A DNA stretch of 64,000 nt from Hyphomicrobium sp. D-2 (GCF_029872155.1 NZ_JARXLA010000002.1:186001-250000); one strand, 5' to 3'; counted from the first letter of the stretch, positions 26,965 through 36,723 are shown. Notes: a model not told the origin generated them from the sequence alone. A program made the numbers and translations.

Positions 26965-29900
26965 ATGATTTTCGACGTCTTTATTCGCCGTCCGCGACTG
27001 GCGATGGTGATCTCCATCGTTCTGACATTGGCTGGACTGATCGCGACCCAGACAATTCCGGTCGCGCAGTATCCCGAGATTGCGCCGCCCACCGTGCGTG
27101 TCAGCGCTTCCTATCCCGGAGCTGATGCGATTACGGTCGAGGAGAGCATCGCACAGCCGCTCGAGAACGCCATCAATGGCGTAACGGGTATGCAATACAT
27201 GAAGTCGACGTCGGCCAACGACGGATCGTATTCGCTTACGGTCTCGTTTCTGCTTGGCACCGACCCCGACATCAATACGGTCAACGTCCAGAACCGCGCG
27301 AACCTCGCCACCGCAAAGCTGCCGGAAGAGGTGCGCCGTACCGGCTTGACGATCGCAAAGGTCTCAACGGACCTTTTGCAGGTGTTTCTGTTCTACTCGC
27401 CTAGTGGTGAGAAGGATCAGTTGTTCCTCTCCAACTTTGTCACCCTCAATATTCTGGACGAACTGAAGCGTGTGCCCGGCGTTGGCGATGCGTCGATCTT
27501 TGGTGCGCGTGACTATGCGATGCGGGTCTGGATTGATCCGCAGAAGCTGGCGAACTTCGGTCTGACCGCACAGGATGTCATCCAGGCTATTCAATCGCAG
27601 AACCTGCAGGCTGCGGCGGGCCGTGTTGGCGCTGCGCCGCTATCCGACGATCAGCGGTTGCAGCTTACAGTGACGACCAAGGGTCGCCTGTCAACGACCG
27701 AGGAGTTTGGCAACATTGTCGTCCGCTCGGGTGGTGATGGCTCGTTTGTGCGCGTCAATGACGTGGCGCGGATAGAGCTTGAGGCAGCGTCGTTCGACAC
27801 CGAAGCGCGCTACGAGGGCAAGCCTGCTGCGCCGGTGGCGATTTACCTGTCGCCCGGTGCTAACGCCGTCAACGTCGCAACGGCTGTCTCCAAGCGCCTT
27901 GAGCAGTTGCAGGAGCGTTTTCCTGAAGGCGTCGAGTTTGCGTACGTATACAACACGGCCGAGTTCGTTTCGGCGATGATCGATAAGGTCATCCATACGC
28001 TGGTCGAAGCGTTTGCGCTCGTTGCGCTGGTTGTTTTCATTTTTCTTGGCCGTTTGCGACCGACGTTCATTCCGCTGCTCGCGGTCCCGGTGGCCATCAT
28101 CGGTACGTTTGCGATTTTGCTGGCGGCTGGCTTTTCGGCCAACACAATCTCATTGCTGGCGCTTGTGCTGGCTATCGGCATTGTCGTCGATGACGCTATC
28201 ATCGTCGTGGAGAACGTCGAGCGCGTGATGCACGAGGAGCCGCATCTTTCGCCTGCCGACGCCACGCGCAAGGCCATGGCGGAAATTGCCGGGCCGGTGA
28301 TCGCGATCACGCTTGTGCTGCTGTCGGTCTTCGTGCCGGTGGCATTCCTTGCCGGATCATCCGGTGTTCTGTTCCGGCAGTTTGCCATCACCATTTCGGC
28401 AGCGATGGTGATCTCAGCGATCAATGCGCTGACGCTGGCGCCCGCGCTGTGCTCAATCATGCTGAAGCCGGGCCATCCTGTCGGCGTGATGAAGCACATA
28501 ACGCGCGCTATCGACGGCGTGGCGAACGGCTATGCAGTGATCGTGCGCCGCCTCGTTGCTGTTTCGATGGCGAGCATCATAGCCGTCGCGGCAATTGGTG
28601 GTGCAACCTATTGGCTGCTTCAGCACACGCCATCGGGATTTCTGCCGGATGAGGACAAGGGTTTTGTGATCGGCGTCATTACGCTGCCAGCGGGTGCGTC
28701 GCTCAATCGGACCTCGGAAGCCGCACAGAAGGCCGAGGCGATCGTCCGCGCCGATCCCGCTGTTGATGGCGTGACGAGTATTCTTGGCATTGACTTCCTT
28801 GGCGGCGGCGCCGCTTCCAATGCCGGCGTGATGTTCATTCGCTTGAAGCCCTACGAGGAGCGAACCGCAAGCACGATGCATTCGACGGCGGTTGCAGCAC
28901 GGCTGATGGGCGCTTTCTCTGTTATCCCGGATGGCAGTGTGATGGCGGTCAATCCGCCCGCAATATCCGGTTTGGGCCAGGTCGGCGGTTTTGAATACGT
29001 GCTCGAAGCGCTGCAAGGGCAGACACCGCCAGAGATGGCCGCTGCGATGCGCGGGCTGGTGGTTGCGGCCAATCAGAAGCCGGAGCTGCGCGCGGTATTC
29101 TCGACGTTCGAGGCTGAGACACCGCTTGTCCGCCTTGATATCGACCGTGATAAAACCCGCACCCTCAACATATCGTTGTCCGATGTCTTTGCCGCGTTGC
29201 AGGCGACGCTGGGCGGTTATTACGTCAACGACTTCAACCTGTACGGACGCACCTGGACTGTGCGTATGCAGGCGGAACAGCAGTTCCGCAGCAGCGTCGC
29301 GGATATCTCAGCAATCTATGTTCGGAACAGCGCGGGCGAGATGACGCCACTGTCGGCCATTGCCGACGTTCATCTTGATGTCGGACCTCGCACGCTTACG
29401 CGCTACAACAACTATCGCGCGATTTCCATCAACGGTGGCCCCGGTCCCGGGCGTGGTCCAGGCGAAGCGATTGATGCCATGCAGGCGGTATCAGCTGAGA
29501 CACTGCCTGCGGGTTATGCATACGAATGGACAGGGCAGGCGCGCGAGCAGATCGATTCCGCCGGGCAGACAGTCATCGTTCTCGGGCTCGCGGTGCTCTT
29601 CGCCTATCTCTTCCTCGTGGCGCTCTATGAAAGCTGGATGATCCCCATTCCAGTGTTGCTGTCGGTCGTTGTTTCGCTGCTCGGCGCGGTTGCTGCGCTG
29701 TGGGCGCTGGGCATGAGCTTCACGCTCTACGCCCAGATTGGGCTTGTGGTGCTTGTTGCTTTGGCGGCCAAGAACGCCATTTTGATCGTCGCGTTTTCTA
29801 TTGAGCGTCGGGCTGCGGGTGAATCCGTTATCGAATCCGCGATTGAAGGTGCCCGGCTGCGGTTCAGGCCGGTCATGATGACGAGCTTTGCGTTCATCAT

Positions 29901-30135
29901 GGGACTTGTGCCGCTGGTGATAGCCAACGGTCCCGGCGCTGACAGCATGATTGCCGTCGGTGTGCCAGTGCTGGCGGGCATGCTTGCAGCGTCGGTGTTC
30001 GGTATCTTCCTGATCCCGATGCTGTACGTCGTGTTCCAGCGGCTGCAGGAAGGGCGCGCGGGACGTGACGTCCCCAATGCAGATGCAGCAGCTGGCACTG
30101 CTGCCGATGCGCAATCGCCATCCAGTTCGGGGTGA
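26965..30135 (+). CDS. RND multidrug efflux pump (HAE1/AcrB-like)
   Basis: A 1056-residue inner-membrane pump with the full HAE1 plan of twelve helices and two large periplasmic loops. The N-terminus FFIRRP-like signature is IFDVFIRRPRLAMVISI. TM4 carries the proton-relay pair (LALVLAIGIVVDDAIIVVENVERVM), and the TM10 region has VVLVALAAKNAILIVAF with the relay Lys. Length matches AcrB/MexB (about 1030-1050). Substrates cannot be read from the sequence. It is controlled with the upstream adaptor by the divergent TetR gene. Confidence 0.95.
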   Translation: MIFDVFIRRPRLAMVISIVLTLAGLIATQTIPVAQYPEIAPPTVRVSASYPGADAITVEESIAQPLENAINGVTGMQYMKSTSANDGSYSLTVSFLLGTDPDINTVNVQNRANLATAKLPEEVRRTGLTIAKVSTDLLQVFLFYSPSGEKDQLFLSNFVTLNILDELKRVPGVGDASIFGARDYAMRVWIDPQKLANFGLTAQDVIQAIQSQNLQAAAGRVGAAPLSDDQRLQLTVTTKGRLSTTEEFGNIVVRSGGDGSFVRVNDVARIELEAASFDTEARYEGKPAAPVAIYLSPGANAVNVATAVSKRLEQLQERFPEGVEFAYVYNTAEFVSAMIDKVIHTLVEAFALVALVVFIFLGRLRPTFIPLLAVPVAIIGTFAILLAAGFSANTISLLALVLAIGIVVDDAIIVVENVERVMHEEPHLSPADATRKAMAEIAGPVIAITLVLLSVFVPVAFLAGSSGVLFRQFAITISAAMVISAINALTLAPALCSIMLKPGHPVGVMKHITRAIDGVANGYAVIVRRLVAVSMASIIAVAAIGGATYWLLQHTPSGFLPDEDKGFVIGVITLPAGASLNRTSEAAQKAEAIVRADPAVDGVTSILGIDFLGGGAASNAGVMFIRLKPYEERTASTMHSTAVAARLMGAFSVIPDGSVMAVNPPAISGLGQVGGFEYVLEALQGQTPPEMAAAMRGLVVAANQKPELRAVFSTFEAETPLVRLDIDRDKTRTLNISLSDVFAALQATLGGYYVNDFNLYGRTWTVRMQAEQQFRSSVADISAIYVRNSAGEMTPLSAIADVHLDVGPRTLTRYNNYRAISINGGPGPGRGPGEAIDAMQAVSAETLPAGYAYEWTGQAREQIDSAGQTVIVLGLAVLFAYLFLVALYESWMIPIPVLLSVVVSLLGAVAALWALGMSFTLYAQIGLVVLVALAAKNAILIVAFSIERRAAGESVIESAIEGARLRFRPVMMTSFAFIMGLVPLVIANGPGADSMIAVGVPVLAGMLAASVFGIFLIPMLYVVFQRLQEGRAGRDVPNADAAAGTAADAQSPSSSG

Positions 30136-30582
30136 TCGCTGGCTGGTCGACATCGCCACGGTATGTCGATCATACGGCATTGAGACTTTCAGCCGAAGCG
30201 CAGTGCTCTGCCGCGATCTCCGTGCGCAAGGCTCGCGCGCGTGCTTTGGCGCCAGGCCAACCGCTGCTGGCTCGGGCTTACGGTGTCGGTGCGAAACTGC
30301 AATGCAGTCAGCGGACAGTAAGTTGACGGACAACGTGTAACGCTGTGGTGCTTGATTGCCCTGATCGATGATAAAGCGCGCAAGGCTCAGCAATAATTCC
30401 AGAAGGCAGGGGCGAATCAGGCTCAAGATGCATTGAGCACTGATAGTGTTTGCGGTGGGTGCAGTGTTTGAACGTCCTGCGCAAATAGCCGTTTTTTATG
30501 TCGACATGCATTTTTGAGCCTAGGTCCGTCAATTTGACTAGTCGGCTTGTGCTGCCGGTATCCGATAATTTTACGGGGTACC
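30136..30582. other. Intergenic region before the intact autotransporter
   Basis: About 450 bases. Several short overlapping frames run through it, none with a plausible product. Nothing beyond a likely promoter region for the autotransporter can be supported. Confidence 0.4.
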
Positions 30583-33219
30583 ATGTCAAACCAAAAACCT
30601 GCACAACGCTGGATGCTGACTTCGGTCCGCTCCATGGGGCCGGCTGTTAAAGCGCTTTGCGTGCTGCCGCTTGTGTCGTCGCTTGTCTGCGCTTCAACGG
30701 CGCAAGCGCAACAGGTGTCGGCGAATGGAACCACAGTGACTGCCAGCGGCACAATCACGACGGTGAACCAAGCCGCGCTGTACGCGATCAATAGCGGCGT
30801 CATCCAAAGCTTCACTCCGCTGACCATTTCGACCTCGGGGTCGAACGCAATGGGCGCGGCAGCATATTCTAATTCGCAGATAACAATCTTCGATGGATCT
30901 ACCGTGACAACACTCGGTACGGGGCATGGATTGTACGCGACCGGACAATCGACGATCAGTATTTCGGGAAGCGAGGTGACGGTTTCTGGTTCGGCTTATG
31001 ACGGCGTCAACGCAAACGATTTATCGACGATAACGGTTGCGGGAACCCGTGTTACCGCCTTGGGTGCGACGGGGTATGCGGCGGCGTCGTATGATGGCGC
31101 ACACGTTATAGTCACGGACAGCGAACTGATCGCGTCAGGCGCTTCCGGCGAAGGCGCGTTTGCGCGCAACAGCGGTATTGTCACGATAAACGATAGCTAT
31201 ATCGAGGCTCAGGCTTACGGCGTGTACGCGTGGGATAATGCGACGATGACCGTAACAAACAGCGATATCGTCTCTTCCGATGTAGGAGCCAGGTCCCGCG
31301 CCGATTCAAACGTCATGATCTCTGGCTCTACGATTACGGCCGCGGGAAACGGCGCGATGGTGACGCATGAATCGGAGATGACGATTGAGAATGGATCGGT
31401 GATCACGACGACCGGCGTAGGAACCGCGGGTATTGTCTTGCAGATCGCGACCAATACTGTCGTCGTGACGGACAGTACCGTCAATGCAACTGGAGCCGGA
31501 TCGGCGGCGCTCCGCCACACCCAGAATACGGGTATTGCAACGATCACGCGCAGTACGTTGAGTGCGCCTGCGGGCGCGGCAATCGACGTGTCAGGGTTCG
31601 CTTTAACCGCGACTATAACGGATTCAACAGTCACGGGACTTGAGCTGTTGAATGTCAATGGTGGAGCAGTCTCTATATCGGGGTCTGGGTCGACATTCGT
31701 CGGCGCGGCTGTCACGACCGGTGGGTTCTCCAACCTTAATCTGCAATCGACCGACTGGGCCGTTACCGGCGATTCCAACGTGACGAGCATGACAAACGGA
31801 GCAGGCAGCGTTGTGCACTTCACGCCGCCGGGTTCGAGTGCGGGACCGTTCAAAACACTGACAACGGTGAACTACGTCGGTCAGGGCGGCACGCTTGGTA
31901 TCAACACGCAGCTTGGCGGCGATGGATCGCCTTCCGATAGGCTTGTGATCGATGGCGGAATGAGCTCCGGTACGTCGCAGCTCGCGGTCAACAACGTCGG
32001 CGGACTTGGCGACCTTACCCAACTCAACGGTATCCTGGTCGTCGACGCGATCAACGGCGGCACAACGGTGCCGGGCTTGTTCGCGCTCGCCGGTCCGGTG
32101 GTCGCCGGCCCATATGAATACTCGCTCTATCGCGGCAGCGAAGATGCTTCCAATCCAAACGCCTGGTATCTGCGCTCGGAGCTGAACTGCGCACTCGATC
32201 CGTCGGCGCCGATCTGCGGCGACGACATCCCCGATTGGCGGCAGGAAACCTCGCTCTACGCCGCAGTGCCGGCGATGACGCTACTGTACGGTCGCCTGAT
32301 GCTCGACACGTTGCACGAACGGCGCGGTACGGCGGTCAGCGCCTACGCAGAAGGCGCTCCCAACGCAGCCTGGGCGCGGCTCATCGGTCAGCACGGCGAT
32401 CGCGATGATGGCAAAGGAGGTATCTACGGTGCCGGCCCGAAATACGACTATGACTTTTGGGCCTTCCAGGGCGGCATGGACCTCTATCGTGATGGCGATG
32501 TCGGAACGTCACGCAATCATGCCGGTGCGTTCTTTGCCATCGGCCATGGCTCCGGCGATGTCCAGCACATCGGCGATGGCAAAGCCGGCGAGAACAGCTT
32601 CATGGCGTACTCATGGGGCGCTTACTGGACCCACTACACACCTGAGAATGCCTATGTCGATGCGCTGTTGTTAGGATCGTGGTACGATATTGACGCCAAG
32701 TCGAACCGCATCGACAAGCTGACCACCAATGGTGCTGCGTTCGGTGCATCGCTTGAAGGCGGCTATCCGGTTTACACGGAGCCTGGTGGCTTCAGCATCG
32801 AGCCGCAGGTGCAGCTCGCCTATCAGACCATCAACCTCAACAACGGTTCGGATGTCGCCGCACAGGTGCACTTCGACAACGTCAACTCGCTGGTGGGCCG
32901 CGTGGGTGTGCGCTTCGCGCAGGACTTCGGCGCACCAACTTGGCTGACCGGAGCACCATCCACCTTCACCGCATGGGTGCGTCCGAACTTCTGGTATGAG
33001 TTCCTCGGCGATCCGAAGACGAAGTTCTCGTCTGCCACCGGCTTCATTCCATTCGCGGCCGACATGGGCGGCACGACATTCGAAATCAACACCGGCTTCT
33101 CAATTGACATCGGCGATGGCACCGCCATCTACGCCAACGCATCGTATCTCGTCGGTATCAGCGAACACGCTGACGGCAACGCCTACGACGGCAAGCTCGG
33201 CGTCAAGGTTGCGTGGTGA
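30583..33219 (+). CDS. Autotransporter (type Va secretion), intact paralogue
   Basis: 878 residues from ATG 30583 (SD ACGGGG). A long signal peptide (about 1-43, ending AQAQQ) precedes a Ser/Thr/Gly-rich passenger (about 45-440) of beta-helix-forming repeats (SSVTTSG-like units such as DGSTVTTLGTGHGLYATG). A linker is followed by the C-terminal autotransporter beta-barrel (about 590-878), which starts near LLYGRLMLDTLHERRG and ends KLGVKVAW. It is the working relative of the interrupted minus-strand gene at 3645-6524, with a different passenger and an almost identical barrel. Adhesion or surface display is the usual role; the ligand is unknown. Confidence 0.88.
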   Translation: MSNQKPAQRWMLTSVRSMGPAVKALCVLPLVSSLVCASTAQAQQVSANGTTVTASGTITTVNQAALYAINSGVIQSFTPLTISTSGSNAMGAAAYSNSQITIFDGSTVTTLGTGHGLYATGQSTISISGSEVTVSGSAYDGVNANDLSTITVAGTRVTALGATGYAAASYDGAHVIVTDSELIASGASGEGAFARNSGIVTINDSYIEAQAYGVYAWDNATMTVTNSDIVSSDVGARSRADSNVMISGSTITAAGNGAMVTHESEMTIENGSVITTTGVGTAGIVLQIATNTVVVTDSTVNATGAGSAALRHTQNTGIATITRSTLSAPAGAAIDVSGFALTATITDSTVTGLELLNVNGGAVSISGSGSTFVGAAVTTGGFSNLNLQSTDWAVTGDSNVTSMTNGAGSVVHFTPPGSSAGPFKTLTTVNYVGQGGTLGINTQLGGDGSPSDRLVIDGGMSSGTSQLAVNNVGGLGDLTQLNGILVVDAINGGTTVPGLFALAGPVVAGPYEYSLYRGSEDASNPNAWYLRSELNCALDPSAPICGDDIPDWRQETSLYAAVPAMTLLYGRLMLDTLHERRGTAVSAYAEGAPNAAWARLIGQHGDRDDGKGGIYGAGPKYDYDFWAFQGGMDLYRDGDVGTSRNHAGAFFAIGHGSGDVQHIGDGKAGENSFMAYSWGAYWTHYTPENAYVDALLLGSWYDIDAKSNRIDKLTTNGAAFGASLEGGYPVYTEPGGFSIEPQVQLAYQTINLNNGSDVAAQVHFDNVNSLVGRVGVRFAQDFGAPTWLTGAPSTFTAWVRPNFWYEFLGDPKTKFSSATGFIPFAADMGGTTFEINTGFSIDIGDGTAIYANASYLVGISEHADGNAYDGKLGVKVAW
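31817..33219 (+). repeat. 1.4-kb repeat copy B (autotransporter 3' half)
   Basis: Inverted copy of 3645-5047. Homologous recombination between the two could invert the roughly 27-kb segment between them. Confidence 0.8.
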
Positions 33220-33928
33220 CGTGATGAGCGGCCCTGTGCCGGTGGCTGTCGAATTGTGCTTGCCCTAGCGCCATAGGCATTGCGCGTCCGTGCATGCCCT
33301 TGGCCCTGATTAGTCAGCTATGTTGACGCAACGCTGCGGTCGTATGTGAAAGCAGATCGATTGCCGGCGGTCGTGCGGTCCTGTGCCCGTCGCGCAGGGT
33401 TCGGCTGTGTTCGGGTGGTGTTTTGACGGCCCCGCTGGGCTTGCACGCAGCCGGTTGCTGCACGCTTGCCATGCTGCCTGGTGAGGTCGAGACCGGTCAA
33501 AGTAGGCGTCAGGAGCGCGAATTGGTGCCGCCAGCATGACTGACCTGCTGGACGCACCGATTCTTAAAAATTCTTCAATTTTTCACCGCTGGGTCGATCC
33601 CAGTTCGAGTATTGCACCGCATTTCCTGGTTCGTTTTGCGGTTGCTCAGGGCGTGGCAGAGCTGGGCTTGCTGGTGGCGTTTAATAGGTTCTGCCCCGAC
33701 CAGGTGCGCCTCGATGGTGATATTCGCCGGTGCAATAAATCCGTGGTTTAGGGCTTGAAAAGTCCTGCAGTTTTTATTGGTGCGCTGCAACCATTTCAAT
33801 GGTGTCGAATAAAGCATTTCATCTCGCTGTATCGCAATGAATACAGCGAAAAATTTGCCCGCCCCCTTCGCGGAAGATCCCGAAAACGCTTCGCCCTCCA
33901 GATCCTCTTGCATTGGACTTTTGCATGA
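33220..33928. other. Long intergenic region, no gene seen
   Basis: About 700 bases after the autotransporter. Base composition falls and becomes T-rich around 33560-33580 and 33770-33850. The short frames present have no SD or recognisable product. It marks the boundary between the receptor region and the sulfur island. Confidence 0.45.
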
Positions 33929-33944
33929 TGTACCGGTCGATACA
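33929..33944. promoter_or_regulatory. Shared 16-bp operator, site A
   Basis: TGTACCGGTCGATACA matches the ideal palindrome TGTACCGATCGGTACA at 14 of 16 positions. It lies 140 bases before the membrane-protein gene and belongs to the group of sites A-E in this island. Confidence 0.65.
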
Positions 33945-33948
33945 GGAG

Positions 33949-33964
33949 GAGACCGATCGGTACA
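33949..33964. promoter_or_regulatory. Shared 16-bp operator, site B
   Basis: GAGACCGATCGGTACA matches 13 of 16 positions of the ideal palindrome; the core ACCGATCGGT is perfect. Its centre is 20 bp (two helical turns) from site A, so a repressor could occupy both on one DNA face. Confidence 0.6.
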
Positions 33965-34083
33965 AATACAATCCGTCGACGGCGAGACCTGTTTCCCTGT
34001 CGCCGTTAAGCGGACGTGCCGTTCAATAAAAAAAGTTCCGAAACTCGAGAACGAATAACAGCAAAAGCCCTAAAGGGGGGGAA

Positions 34084-35151
34084 ATGACAAAACCAGCGCC
34101 GGTGCCAGTGGCACCGTTTCGGGCCAATGAAGCGATACGCGGATTTGCCTGGATCTATGGACTTTCAATAGTTTCCTGTTTTCTCGTGAATTGGTGGGTG
34201 ATCAAAAACCCGATCGGACCATGGCAAGGCGAGGAAATCCTGAAATCCTTCTGGCTCGACAACGTGAGCTGGCAGATTTTCTCGGCTTGGTGGGCGTGCT
34301 TCTTCGCCTGCGTGGGCTTCTGGCCGTTTGGCGGCATCTCCAACAAGCTCACGCGCGGCATTGTCGTTGTTGCGGCGTCGTGGATCTTGGGTTGGTGGAG
34401 CGCGAAGCTGATCTTCCTGATCGGCCCTGGCGCTGACGGGATCTTCCCGCTTGTGGGCACGACGTGGTTCCTGCTGGCGTTCTTCTGCTTCGCTGGTGGT
34501 GGCTTCCTGTTGTCAAAACTGCCGCCGCATCGGCAGTTCTTCCTTTACCTGGTCCTGTTCACCGGCCTCACGTATCTGATCACGCATTCAGCCGTGAAGT
34601 GGGTGCCTGCCTGGTGGTTCCCATTCCTGCTCGTTGGACTTGGAACCGGTACGCTCACCTATCTGACACGCGGTGTTTCTCAACCGGGTCGTGCGGTCGT
34701 GATCATGGCCACGCTGTTTGCGATGGCTGCGCTGTGCTTCCAGATCTCCGGCGCTGCCGGGCTGTGGGAGTTTGATAAGTCGCCGATCTCGTCGTTCTGG
34801 TCGATGGGGCATTTCACTGACGACAGCTTCTGGCTGCTCTGCTTCTTCACCGCGACATCGATCAACTATGCGATGCCGATCATCACCCACAACTGGCCGT
34901 TCTCGAAAATTGCCATGCCGTGGGGCGGCTTGCTGGCGTGCGCGTTCTATCTGGTCCTGGACATTGTCGTCGCGAGCTTGCTGTTCAAGATGATCGGGCC
35001 GGTATTCTCCAGCATGGAGGAGCTGCTGACCTACGCTTACATGGGCGTGAATTGGTCTCTGGTGATCCCGCTCGTGTTCGGCATCGGACTGACTGAACCA
35101 TACCTCTGGACCGGCCAGAAAACGCCGGGCGATTGGGACGACGTTGCTTGA
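34084..35151 (+). CDS. Unrecognised polytopic membrane protein, first gene of the sulfur island
   Basis: A 355-residue protein with about nine or ten predicted membrane helices (for example FAWIYGLSIVSCFLVNWWV, GIVVVAASWILGWWSAKLIFLI, FFLYLVLFTGLTYLITHSA, AVVIMATLFAMAALCFQI, MPWGGLLACAFYLVLDIVVASLLF). It is rich in Trp and has no signal peptide or soluble domain. SD AAAGGGGGGAA precedes the ATG. I do not recognise the family. Its place behind two regulon operators and before a porin and the sulfone/sulfide monooxygenases suggests inner-membrane uptake of dimethyl sulfone, sulfoxide or a related substrate. That role is inference. Confidence 0.75.
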   Translation: MTKPAPVPVAPFRANEAIRGFAWIYGLSIVSCFLVNWWVIKNPIGPWQGEEILKSFWLDNVSWQIFSAWWACFFACVGFWPFGGISNKLTRGIVVVAASWILGWWSAKLIFLIGPGADGIFPLVGTTWFLLAFFCFAGGGFLLSKLPPHRQFFLYLVLFTGLTYLITHSAVKWVPAWWFPFLLVGLGTGTLTYLTRGVSQPGRAVVIMATLFAMAALCFQISGAAGLWEFDKSPISSFWSMGHFTDDSFWLLCFFTATSINYAMPIITHNWPFSKIAMPWGGLLACAFYLVLDIVVASLLFKMIGPVFSSMEELLTYAYMGVNWSLVIPLVFGIGLTEPYLWTGQKTPGDWDDVA

Positions 35152-35182
35152 GCCTTTTCCTCCCTCAAGTCGCGCCCAGGAG

Positions 35183-35207
35183 CACCCGATGCAAATTGCA
35201 TCGGGTG
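35183..35207 (+). terminator. Stem-loop after the membrane-protein gene
   Basis: CACCCGATGC and GCATCGGGTG form a perfect 10-bp stem around AAATT. Only a weak TTCT follows, so termination may be partial. Confidence 0.55.
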
Positions 35208-35309
35208 TTCTACGGGGGGCTGAAAAGCCTAATGGGGCGGCGAAAGGGAGTAGATGGGTTAACGATCTGTAAGATTGCGACCGATCGAGGCTTTTTTGCA
35301 CTAGGTGTG

Positions 35310-35325
35310 TACTGAGTGGTCAGTA
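35310..35325. promoter_or_regulatory. Inverted repeat upstream of porin gene
   Basis: TACTGAGTGGTCAGTA is a perfect TACTGA/TCAGTA inverted repeat with a 4-base spacer, 25 bases before the porin start. Its half-site resembles that of sites A-E (TGTACYGA), but the spacing differs, so it may serve another TetR-type regulator. Confidence 0.45.
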
Positions 35326-35350
35326 TAGCGTCGCAAGAATCGAAGATCTG

Positions 35351-36664
35351 ATGGGGAAAAAAATGACACTAATGGGGAAAACCCGAGCGGCGTTGATCGC
35401 AGGTGCCTTGTCTTGTGCGTGTTTCGTTGCCCCCGCTGGGGCAGCGGATTTCGGAGGTAACTGCTGCGCCGATCTCGAAGAGCGTATTGCCGAGCTGGAA
35501 GCAACAACGGCGAAGAAAGGAAATCGCCGCGTATCGCTTAAGCTGTCCGGCTGGGTTGCCGAGCAGATGGTCTACTGGGATGATGGCGTTGAATCCAACG
35601 TCTACATGACCGGCTTGGGTACCGCGTTCGCCAGTAACTTCAACTTCACCGGCGAAGCCAAAATTACTGAAGATGTGTCGGCTGGCTATGTGCTGCATGT
35701 CGAGCTGATCACCAACGACGTTTATACGACCAATCAAAACAGCCCGCGAGGCCCAGGCCTCACCGGATCGCCGAACTCGCTACAGCTTCTGTACTCCTAC
35801 TGGTATTTGAAGAGCGAACGTCTTGGCAAGTTGAGCGTTGGTCTGCAGTCTCCCGCTGACGATAACGCAATCGTTTCGCTTGACCAGTCTGGATCGCTCG
35901 TTGCGGCCTACTGGGTTGCGTATGACGTGTTCGGCTTCAATGTGCGCGGAAACTTTGCGCCTGGCAACTCCATGATCTGGGGTAACGCGGTTTCGTGCCG
36001 TGGCTGGGGTGGTGGTCCTGGCGACTGCGACGGTCTCCCGCGCGATGTCGTGCGTTACGATTCGCCTGCGTATGGCGGCTTCTCGTTCTCCACGTCGTGG
36101 GGTGAAGATGATGCATGGGCCATTGCGGCACGTCATTTCAACACGCTCGGCGACTGGAAGGTCAACGCAATCGCCACCTACGGCGAGACGATGGACTCTG
36201 CGCACGGTGCGCCGTGGGGCGGCAAGCTGAAGTACACGCAGGCCGGTCTTTACCTGCAGAACATGCCGACGGGTCTGTTTGCCATCGGCGGCTTCGGTCA
36301 CCTTGACCAGACGCCGACACCGAACGCATTGAACAACCCCAGCACCAACACCTATTACGTCAAGGCTGGTCTGCGCCGGACCTGGACGGAGCTCGGTGCA
36401 ACCATTCCGTATGGCGAGTATCTGCTCGGCACCGATGGCGCGATGATGGTTAACGACAACGGCACGCCGTTGAACGTTGCTGACGACGTCTCATGGGTTG
36501 TTGACGGCTCGAAGTCCCAGTTCTGGGGCGTTGGCGTCGTGCAGGAAATCGATGCTGCTGCCATGTCCATGTGGCTGCGCTATCGCAACCATTCCGTTGA
36601 TGTGCCCGGCGTTAACACGAAGGACATGTCGACGTTCGCGTTCGGTGCGTTCATCAACTTCTAA
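35351..36664 (+). CDS. Outer-membrane porin (alphaproteobacterial porin type)
   Basis: A 437-residue protein with a signal peptide ending PAGAADFGGN. A short coiled-coil-like segment (DLEERIAELEATTAKKGNRR) precedes a beta-barrel that starts RRVSLKLSGWVAEQMVYWDDG and ends in Phe (FAFGAFINF). This is the plan of alphaproteobacterial general porins. ATG codons at 35363 and 35372 are alternative starts. Its place inside the sulfur island suggests passage of small sulfur substrates through the outer membrane. A strong terminator follows. Confidence 0.85.
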   Translation: MGKKMTLMGKTRAALIAGALSCACFVAPAGAADFGGNCCADLEERIAELEATTAKKGNRRVSLKLSGWVAEQMVYWDDGVESNVYMTGLGTAFASNFNFTGEAKITEDVSAGYVLHVELITNDVYTTNQNSPRGPGLTGSPNSLQLLYSYWYLKSERLGKLSVGLQSPADDNAIVSLDQSGSLVAAYWVAYDVFGFNVRGNFAPGNSMIWGNAVSCRGWGGGPGDCDGLPRDVVRYDSPAYGGFSFSTSWGEDDAWAIAARHFNTLGDWKVNAIATYGETMDSAHGAPWGGKLKYTQAGLYLQNMPTGLFAIGGFGHLDQTPTPNALNNPSTNTYYVKAGLRRTWTELGATIPYGEYLLGTDGAMMVNDNGTPLNVADDVSWVVDGSKSQFWGVGVVQEIDAAAMSMWLRYRNHSVDVPGVNTKDMSTFAFGAFINF

Positions 36665-36687
36665 CTGGCAAAATTGTGCTCCCTGAC

Positions 36688-36723
36688 TTGGCCCGAGACC
36701 TGCGTGCTCGGGCCAATTTTTTT
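36688..36723 (+). terminator. Rho-independent terminator after porin
   Basis: TTGGCCCGAG and CTCGGGCCAA form a perfect 10-bp stem with a 9-base loop, followed by TTTTTTT. Confidence 0.93.

Noticed and set aside
25591-27195. 534-codon minus-strand frame across tetR and the RND adaptor
   Set aside because: Covers two well-identified genes and their shared promoter; no recognisable domain.
33837-34058. 73-codon plus-strand frame before the membrane-protein gene
   Set aside because: Contains operator sites A and B and has no SD or plausible domain, so it is more likely leader DNA.
35277-35290. ACCGATCG before the porin as another copy of the 16-bp operator
   Set aside because: Only the core matches; both outer arms differ, so it is likely chance.
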